From: Lachnospiraceae bacterium
GTDB lineage: Bacteria > Bacillota > Clostridia > Lachnospirales > Lachnospiraceae
NCBI GenBank assembly: GCA_028724245.1
Contig: JAQYDI010000055.1
Location: forward strand, 1-40,031
DNA: 40,031 nucleotides
Reading direction: 5' to 3'
Both the position numbers and the translations under genes were made by a program. The notes under the pieces are model-generated. The model did not search any database, had not been told where the DNA came from, and was given only the letters and a program-made list of their open reading frames with translations. Numbering within the stretch: the stretch's first letter is position 1; every line of letters starts with the position of its first letter. Shown piece by piece: positions 34,770 through 40,031 of the stretch.

Positions 34770-37037
34770 ATGGAATTTTCGGAAAAAGTAAATGAAGTAA
34801 TCAACAGCGCCTTTATCAAGGCAGGAATAGAACAGAATGAGTATATGACGCCGGAGCATATGCTGTATGCTTTGTGCAAAGAGCTTCCTTTTCAGCGGGC
34901 TCTGTCCGGCTGCGGAGGAAGTGCGGAACGGCTGGAGAAGAATCTGAACCGGTTTTTCCGGAACCAGCTGCCGCAGAAAAAGGGGGATGAAATTGCAGTC
35001 AGCAACGGAACCCAGTCTGTGTTTGAGTATGCTGTACGTCAGGCCATTGCCGGCGGCAGAGAAGAGGTGGAAATCTCTCATATTCTGAAAGGTATTATGG
35101 AACTGGAAGAGAGTTTTGCAGTGTACTATCTTTCTCAGGAAGTGGAAAATCCTGTTTCGCTGCTGGCTGCAGTCAATCAGGAAGTAAGTGAAGCAGACAG
35201 GGAAGAGAATACTGCCACCGGTGGGGATGACGAGGATTTTGATGCGGAAGATGCACCCTGGGTGTCAGTGGAGGAAAAAACAGGCAGCTGGCAGAATTAT
35301 GTAACCTGTCTGAATGATACGGTGGACGAACATAATCCTCTGGTGGGAAGAGAAGAAGAACTGGAAAGAACCATACAGGTCCTCTGCTGTCGTGATAAAA
35401 ATAATCCGCTGCATATCGGAGAGGCAGGAGTCGGCAAAACCAGTATCACTTATGGGCTGGCATCCCGGATCAATGAGGGAAGGGTTCCCGAATCACTGAA
35501 GCACGCCAGAATTTTCATGTTGGATATGGCAGGGATGGTAGCAGGAACCCAGTACCGCGGTGAATATGAAAAACGGATGCGTGATGTGATGATGCATATT
35601 GCAAAAGAAGAAACTCCCATTGTATTTATTGACGAGATTCATACAATTGTGGGAGCAGGAGATCAGACCGGAAGTATGGATGCAGCCAGTCTGCTGAAAC
35701 CCTGGTTTGAAGATCATTCAATTCGTTTTATTGGTTCCACGACATATGAAGAGTATAACAGAACCATATCGAAAAACCGGACACTGATCCGCAGATTTCA
35801 GAATATTGATATTGCAGAGCCGTCTCAGGAAGAATGTGTATCGATTCTGGAAGGAATCCGTGAGCGTTACGAGGAACATCATGGTATTGTCTATGCACCC
35901 GGGTTCATGGAAAAAGCTGTGGAATTAAGCGCCAGATATATGAATGAACGTTATCTGCCCGATAAAGCCATCGGTCTGATTGATGAAGCGGGTGCATGGC
36001 TGCAGCTTCATCCGGAGCAGGCAAACGAAAAAACGACCGACGGGAAACCTGTTGCCGATACGGAACTGGTGGATATTACTGTATCGAGAATCTGCCGGAT
36101 TCCGCAGACAGTGCTTGATCAGGAAGAGGAAGCCGGCCTTCTGACATTGAAAGACCGGATTACGGCTCAGGTTTTCGGTCAGGATGAAGCGATTGAAAAA
36201 GCGGTTTATGCAGTGCAGATATCCAGACTGGGTCTGGTGGAAGAACATAAGCTGGTTGCCTCTCTGCTGTTTGTCGGGCCTACGGGCGTGGGAAAGACGG
36301 AGGCGGCCAAAGTGCTTGCGTCTCAATTGGGCATCAGTTTTATCCGGTTTGATATGAGCGAATATACGGAACGTCATACAGTGGCGAAACTGATCGGTTC
36401 TCCTGCCGGTTATGTGGGATTTGAAGATGGAGGACAGCTGACAGATGCAATCCGCAAAAACCCTCATTGTGTTCTTTTGCTGGATGAAATCGAAAAGGCT
36501 CACAGTGATATTTTCAATATACTTCTGCAGGTGATGGATTATGCTACACTGACGGATAATCATGGGCGCAAAGCGGATTTCAGTCATGTAATCCTGATCA
36601 TGACCTCCAATGCCGGTGCTTCCAGCGTAGGCAGGAAGATGATTGGTTTCGGGGAACGTTCTGTAATGGAATCCAACATGATGGACGAAGTGAAGCGTGT
36701 ATTTTCTCCGGAATTCAGAAACCGTCTGAGCGGTATTCTCATGTTTCATAAACTTTCCCGGGAGATGGCCATGCGCATTGTTAAGAAAAAGACTGCCCAG
36801 CTGGAAGGATACCTGAAAAAGCGCAGCATTACCGTATCCGTTTCGGATGAGGTCTATGAATATCTGCTGGAGAAGGGATATTCGGAAGAATATGGAGCCC
36901 GGGAGATTGACAGGGTGATTCAGGAGAAACTTAAACCTCTGTTTGTGGCTGAAATTCTGAAAGGAAGATTGAAAAACGGCGGTCATGCAGAAGTGGTTAT
37001 GAATCCGGAAAATGCGAATGAGATTATACTGCAGTAA
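34770..37037 (+). CDS. clpA: ClpA-type AAA+ unfoldase
   Basis: A 755-residue hexameric ATPase that unfolds proteins for the ClpP peptidase. It has an N-domain (1 to about 145), an acidic linker, D1 with Walker A GEAGVGKT (217-224) and Walker B FIDEIH, and D2 with Walker A GPTGVGKT (503-510) and Walker B LLLDEIEKAH. It lacks the long middle coiled coil of ClpB, and the length and partner clpS favour ClpA over ClpC. GAGGAAGG lies upstream of the ATG. No clpP is in the window. ClpA proper is more common in Proteobacteria, so a ClpS-ClpA pair in a Firmicute is a feature of certain Clostridia. Confidence 0.92.
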   Translation: MEFSEKVNEVINSAFIKAGIEQNEYMTPEHMLYALCKELPFQRALSGCGGSAERLEKNLNRFFRNQLPQKKGDEIAVSNGTQSVFEYAVRQAIAGGREEVEISHILKGIMELEESFAVYYLSQEVENPVSLLAAVNQEVSEADREENTATGGDDEDFDAEDAPWVSVEEKTGSWQNYVTCLNDTVDEHNPLVGREEELERTIQVLCCRDKNNPLHIGEAGVGKTSITYGLASRINEGRVPESLKHARIFMLDMAGMVAGTQYRGEYEKRMRDVMMHIAKEETPIVFIDEIHTIVGAGDQTGSMDAASLLKPWFEDHSIRFIGSTTYEEYNRTISKNRTLIRRFQNIDIAEPSQEECVSILEGIRERYEEHHGIVYAPGFMEKAVELSARYMNERYLPDKAIGLIDEAGAWLQLHPEQANEKTTDGKPVADTELVDITVSRICRIPQTVLDQEEEAGLLTLKDRITAQVFGQDEAIEKAVYAVQISRLGLVEEHKLVASLLFVGPTGVGKTEAAKVLASQLGISFIRFDMSEYTERHTVAKLIGSPAGYVGFEDGGQLTDAIRKNPHCVLLLDEIEKAHSDIFNILLQVMDYATLTDNHGRKADFSHVILIMTSNAGASSVGRKMIGFGERSVMESNMMDEVKRVFSPEFRNRLSGILMFHKLSREMAMRIVKKKTAQLEGYLKKRSITVSVSDEVYEYLLEKGYSEEYGAREIDRVIQEKLKPLFVAEILKGRLKNGGHAEVVMNPENANEIILQ

Positions 37038-37165
37038 AAGGACGAATTTTACATGAAAAAGCAGATTTTAACAAACGATAAAATATTATTATATGGCATT
37101 AATTAAGCAACAGCAATATTGATTTATTTTAATATTATAAAAAAGGAATACAGTAAATCAGTAAC

Positions 37166-37195
37166 TTGTAAATTAAAGAACAACTTTGTTATAAT
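37166..37195 (+). promoter_or_regulatory. Promoter of ilvBN
   Basis: TTGTAA (37166-37171), an 18-bp spacer and a perfect TATAAT (37190-37195). The transcript would carry a leader of about 145 nt. Confidence 0.7.
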
Positions 37196-37211
37196 GTATC
37201 GTAAATTGAAC

Positions 37212-37292
37212 CTGTTCAGATATGCTGATATTTTCAGGCAGATATGCCGCTCAGAGGAAACGCACATTGAGTTCGAGGGCAGATCTGAACAG
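37212..37292 (+). ncRNA. Candidate branched leader RNA upstream of ilvB
   Basis: CTGTTCAGAT (37212-37221) is exactly complementary to ATCTGAACAG (37283-37292), closing a loop of about 60 nt. Inside it, short hairpins can form at CTGA/TCAG (37225-37237), at GGCA-GATA-TGCC (37237-37248), and from CTCA (about 37250) to TTGAG (about 37272). A long closing helix around several hairpins resembles a riboswitch-like junction. No known class was recognised, and there is no terminator stem, so control would act on ribosome access or RNA stability. Confidence 0.4.
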
Positions 37293-37345
37293 CTGCAAAA
37301 ATTTATATTAAAATAATCAGATAAAGAAAATAGGAGGAGTCACTG

Positions 37346-38965
37346 ATGACAGGCGCAGATATTATGGTAAAATGTCTGGAAGCAGAAGGTGTGGATACGA
37401 TATTCGGTTACCCTGGCGTAGCAATCTGTCCGTTTTTTAACAGTATTCTGCAGTCCGATATCCGCTCTGTTCTTGTACGAATTGAGCAGAATGCTGCCCA
37501 TGCGGCTAACGGAGCAGCAAGAACAACAGGAAAGGTTGGGGTATGTGTCGCTACTTCCGGTCCTGGTGCAACGAACCTGCTGACGGGAATTGCAACGGCA
37601 TATGCAGACAGTATTCCGCTTGTGTGCATTACCGGCCAGGTTAAGACAGAACTGATCGGACGGGATGTATTTCAGGAGGCGGACGTTACAGGTGCAGCCG
37701 AATCATTTGTAAAATACAGTTATCTCGTAAAAAAGGCGGAAGATCTGCCCCGAATATTTAAAGAAGCTTTTTATATTGCCAGTACAGGGCGAAGAGGTCC
37801 CGTACTGATCGATGTTCCTATTGATATTCAGCAGAAAGAAATAGGTGATTTCGTTTATCCGGAAAGCGTCAATCTGAGAACATATAAGCCGACAGTGAAA
37901 GGCCATGCAGTTCAGATTAAAAAAGTTATGCAGGAAATCGCAAAAGCAGAGAAACCCGTAATTATGGCAGGCGGCGGGGTTCTGCTGAGCGATGCGCGGG
38001 AGGAATTGCTGGAGTTCGCTGAAAAATTTGATATTCCGGTTGCGTCTACCATGATGGCAATCGATGCGGTTCCGAGTGCGCACAGACTGAATCTCGGTAT
38101 GGTGGGCAACAATGGACGCCGTTATGCCAATAAGGCAATTAACGAAGCGGATCTGTTAATTGTGATTGGCTGTCGTTTTGCAGACCGTGCTGTTCAGCAG
38201 CCCAGTTTGATTACCAAAAACAAGGTGGTTGTTCATATTGATGTGGATCCGGCAGAAATCGGTAAAAATGCAGATGCAACGATTCCACTGGTAGGTGATG
38301 CCAAAAACATACTGGCTGAATTCCTGAAGGCTGATTATGAGCCGATTCGCCGCGATGAATGGATTGCTCAGATGGATGAATACAGAACAGAACTGAATTA
38401 TCATCGGAACCCCAATCCTGATTATGTAGATCCGGAAGAGTTTGTTCGGACATTATGCGAAAAAATGGATGATGACAGCGTTTATGTAGCAGATGTGGGA
38501 CAGAATCAAATCTGGTCCTGCCGATATTCTGTCATAAAAAAAGGACGTTTCCTGACTTCGGGCGGTATGGGAACAATGGGGTATTCCATTCCGGCTGCCA
38601 TGGGGGCCAGAGCAGCCAATCCGGATAAGCAGGTGGTTGCTGTCTGCGGCGACGGTTCTTTCCAGATGTCCATGATGGAACTGGCGACAATCAAACAGCA
38701 TAATATTCCTGTTAAAATTGCTGTGTTGAAAAATAATGTACTGGGCATGGTACGGGAATATCAGCATTATGTATATGCGGATCATTATTCCATGATTGAT
38801 CTTTCTGGAAGTCCGGATCTGGAAAAAATAGCAGAAGCATACGATATTCCGTTTATCCGCATGTATAATATGGAGCATGCAGAGTCTCAGATTGATCAGT
38901 TCCTGAATACAGAGGGACCGGTTCTGATGGAATGTATTCTTGATTCAAAAGATTTGGTAAATTAA
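37346..38965 (+). CDS. ilvB: Acetolactate synthase large subunit
   Basis: A 539-residue thiamine-diphosphate enzyme making 2-acetolactate (or 2-aceto-2-hydroxybutyrate), the first common step to valine, leucine and isoleucine. The catalytic Glu47 is in RIEQNAAHAANG; the ThDP-metal motif is GDGSFQMSMMELATIKQHNIPVKIAVLKNN. It has the length of the biosynthetic, FAD-containing type, and the next gene is its regulatory subunit. TAGGAGGAG lies just upstream of the ATG. It is preceded by a structured leader. Confidence 0.93.
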   Translation: MTGADIMVKCLEAEGVDTIFGYPGVAICPFFNSILQSDIRSVLVRIEQNAAHAANGAARTTGKVGVCVATSGPGATNLLTGIATAYADSIPLVCITGQVKTELIGRDVFQEADVTGAAESFVKYSYLVKKAEDLPRIFKEAFYIASTGRRGPVLIDVPIDIQQKEIGDFVYPESVNLRTYKPTVKGHAVQIKKVMQEIAKAEKPVIMAGGGVLLSDAREELLEFAEKFDIPVASTMMAIDAVPSAHRLNLGMVGNNGRRYANKAINEADLLIVIGCRFADRAVQQPSLITKNKVVVHIDVDPAEIGKNADATIPLVGDAKNILAEFLKADYEPIRRDEWIAQMDEYRTELNYHRNPNPDYVDPEEFVRTLCEKMDDDSVYVADVGQNQIWSCRYSVIKKGRFLTSGGMGTMGYSIPAAMGARAANPDKQVVAVCGDGSFQMSMMELATIKQHNIPVKIAVLKNNVLGMVREYQHYVYADHYSMIDLSGSPDLEKIAEAYDIPFIRMYNMEHAESQIDQFLNTEGPVLMECILDSKDLVN

Positions 38966-38979
38966 CCGGAGGATGAAAA

Positions 38980-39465
38980 ATGAGAAGAATTTATTCTGTA
39001 CTTGTGGAAAACCGTGCCGGTGTATTATGCAAAGTAGCCGGTCTTTTTTCCAGAAGAGCATATAATATTGAAAGTCTGGCGGTGGGAGAGACAGATGACC
39101 CTGAAGTTTCCTGTATGACTATCGTCAGCAGCGGCTCTGAGAATACGATTGAGCAGATTGAAAAACAGCTGAATAAAAAGCTTGATGTTATAAAAGTTAA
39201 GACATTTAAGGAATCACAGAGCATTACCAGAGAATTGATGCTGGTAAAAGTAAAATATAATAAAGACAACCGTAAGGATGTCATTGAAATTTCTCAGATT
39301 ATGAAAGCTGATATTGTAGATATGTCCAAAAACCAGATGATTCTGCAGATTTGTGACACCCCGGAACGTACAAAACTTCTGATAAAAATGCTTCAGTCAA
39401 TCAGCATTGTAGAAGTTGCCCGTACCGGAACCCTTGCATTAACAAAATGTACGGATAACGATTAG
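38980..39465 (+). CDS. ilvN: Acetolactate synthase small (regulatory) subunit
   Basis: A 161-residue protein with an N-terminal ACT domain (RIYSVLVENRAGVLCKVAGLFSRRAYNIESLAVG, residues 3-37) that binds valine for feedback inhibition, followed by the usual C-terminal domain ending EVARTGTLALTK. It begins 14 nt after ilvB with CCGGAGG upstream. The length fits the IlvN/IlvH family; ilvH would be an equally good name. Confidence 0.93.
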   Translation: MRRIYSVLVENRAGVLCKVAGLFSRRAYNIESLAVGETDDPEVSCMTIVSSGSENTIEQIEKQLNKKLDVIKVKTFKESQSITRELMLVKVKYNKDNRKDVIEISQIMKADIVDMSKNQMILQICDTPERTKLLIKMLQSISIVEVARTGTLALTKCTDND

Positions 39466-39641
39466 ACAGACAGTTGGTGAATGAACACCGCACGGGCAAA
39501 ATATGAGAAAGCAGCAGTTTTTTGTAGAAAAACCAGCGGATTTCTCATATTTTCAGGATTTCGAGAATGTGAAACGCAAAGAAATCCGTTGGTATCATGG
39601 GGCAAATTCTTTTGAAACCAACATTATATGTATATGCTGTT
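39466..39641 (+). other. ilvN 3' region with a chain of overlapping inverted repeats
   Basis: No coding sequence is seen. AAAATATGAGAAA (39498-39510) is exactly complementary to 39541-39553. CCAGCGGATTTC (39533-39544) pairs with GAAATCCGTTGG (39581-39592) with one G-U. GTTGGTATC (39588-39596) pairs with GAAACCAAC (39614-39622) with one mismatch. Each pairing shares bases with the next, so neighbouring stems exclude each other. It could be a structured 3' UTR or a small RNA. Confidence 0.45.
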
Positions 39642-39696
39642 ATATGCTGTATCAGGGAAAGGCAATAGACTTAGACTGATACGGCATATCTTTTTT
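39642..39696 (+). terminator. Intrinsic terminator of ilvBN
   Basis: ATATGCTGTATCAG (39642-39655) pairs with CTGATACGGCATAT (39676-39689) with one G-U pair, followed by C and six T residues. Confidence 0.9.
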
Positions 39697-39764
39697 ATTG
39701 AAATATATAAAAAAAATAAATAATAGGAATATTTAAAATTATTTCAAAAAAATACAAAAAACAG

Positions 39765-39793
39765 TTGACAAACATTGATTCCAGTGGTATTCT
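39765..39793 (+). promoter_or_regulatory. Upstream rRNA-operon promoter (P1)
   Basis: TTGACA (39765-39770), a 17-bp spacer and TATTCT (39788-39793), preceded by a long A-rich tract (39700-39760) that could act as an UP element. A second promoter with the same -35 box lies 93 bp downstream. Confidence 0.75.
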
Positions 39794-39857
39794 TTAAAAG
39801 CTGTCAGCGGGGGAAACAAAAAATCCTGAAAAATGACAGAAAAAAATAAAAAAGCAG

Positions 39858-39886
39858 TTGACAAAAGTCAAAAAAACTGCTAAACT
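39858..39886 (+). promoter_or_regulatory. Downstream rRNA-operon promoter (P2)
   Basis: TTGACA (39858-39863), a 17-bp spacer and TAAACT (39881-39886), again after an A-rich stretch. Tandem strong promoters of this kind are typical of rRNA operons in Firmicutes. Confidence 0.8.
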
Positions 39887-39892
39887 AGCTAA

Positions 39893-40031
39893 GTCGCTTG
39901 CGAAAGCGGCGACAGGAACCTTGATAACTGAACAACGTAAGAATAAAACCTTTAAAGAAATCTTCGAAAGAAGATGGATTTCCTGAAAATTCTTTGAAAA
40001 CATTTAAAGAACAACAACCTAAAAGGTAAAA
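39893..40031 (+). ncRNA. Probable leader of an rRNA operon (16S gene beyond the window)
   Basis: After P2 comes a hairpin (GTCGC...GGCGAC, 39893-39913), then AACCTTGATAACTGAACAAC, close to the CCTTGAAAACTGAA sequence found before 16S and 23S genes in Clostridia, then a GAAA-tetraloop hairpin (ATCTTC-GAAA-GAAGAT, 39960-39975). No 16S sequence is reached by 40031. Confidence 0.65.

Larger units (their letters stand above)
37038..37345 (+). other. Intergenic and leader region of ilvB, about 308 bases
   Basis: Bases 37038-37165 are AT-rich with no clear terminator for clpA. A promoter (37166-37195) and a structured leader (37212-37292) follow, then AGGAGG (37333-37338) before the ilvB ATG. No peptide rich in Ile, Leu or Val codons is seen in the leader, so classical peptide-based attenuation is not supported. 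Confidence 0.6.

Noticed and set aside
37119..37316. A 65-codon frame in the ilvB leader as a possible attenuation peptide
   Set aside because: It starts upstream of the best promoter and shows no run of Ile, Leu or Val codons. The RNA fold explains the region better.
37212..37345. T-box riboswitch upstream of ilvB
   Set aside because: No T-box consensus (GGTGG-type bulge sequence) and no terminator/antiterminator pair were found.
39893..40031. Start of the 16S rRNA gene
   Set aside because: The conserved 16S 5' sequence (AGAGTTTGATC) is not reached before the window ends; only leader-like sequence is present.

Overview
The window looks like chromosome from a low-to-medium GC Firmicute, most likely a Lachnospiraceae-type member of the Clostridia. 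This is inferred from gene content: FabK instead of FabI as enoyl reductase, a MarR/FabT-type regulator in the fatty-acid operon, a fused AccD-AccA subunit, AGGAGG-type ribosome binding sites, and Clostridia-style secreted proteins with repeated C-x-x-C and FN3 modules. Nearly all genes are on the + strand. Bases 1 to about 18,100 are visibly AT-rich. Bases 18,270 to about 37,000 are richer in GC and use more GC-ending codons.

Layout. (a) 1-2,000: the tail of an unidentified gene, then a minus-strand AMP-binding (acyl-activating) enzyme. (b) 2,318-8,422: a 2,034-residue secreted protein with a transglutaminase-like Cys/His/Asp domain, a pentapeptide repeat stalk, cysteine modules and about six FN3 modules. 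(c) 8,631-17,580: a tightly packed surface-glycan operon of two GT4 glycosyltransferases, a Stealth-family phosphotransferase, a Wzy-like polymerase/ligase, a Wzx-like flippase, a membrane O-acyltransferase, a second AMP-binding enzyme and a dedicated acyl carrier protein. The last three look like an acyl-decoration module. (d) 17,757-20,322: a DUF2750 protein and a thioredoxin-fold DUF255/YyaL-type protein. (e) 20,533-21,938: a GtrB-like glycosyltransferase with a GtrA-like membrane protein, behind a good promoter with phased direct repeats. (f) 22,306-33,189: a complete type II fatty-acid synthesis operon, fabH-acpP-fabK-fabD-fabG-fabF-accB-fabZ-accC-accDA-fabK-like-fabT-like. (g) 33,468-37,037: an EamA transporter, clpS and a clpA-type ATPase. 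(h) 37,346-39,465: ilvB-ilvN behind a structured leader. (i) 39,642-40,031: a terminator, two tandem strong promoters and what looks like the leader of an rRNA operon whose 16S gene begins beyond the window.

The most unusual signal is in the fatty-acid operon leader. Starting on the -10 box, seven consecutive 16-bp units (22158-22269) are present, six of them beginning exactly with TTTGAA. The first unit contains a TTTGA-N3-TCAAA palindrome of the kind bound by FabT, and a FabT-like regulator is encoded at the end of the same operon. Other points of interest are the acyl-decoration module in the glycan locus, overlapping alternative hairpins at 8472-8590 and 39498-39622, a branched RNA fold upstream of ilvB, and an AMP-binding enzyme that seems to lack the usual C-terminal catalytic lysine.
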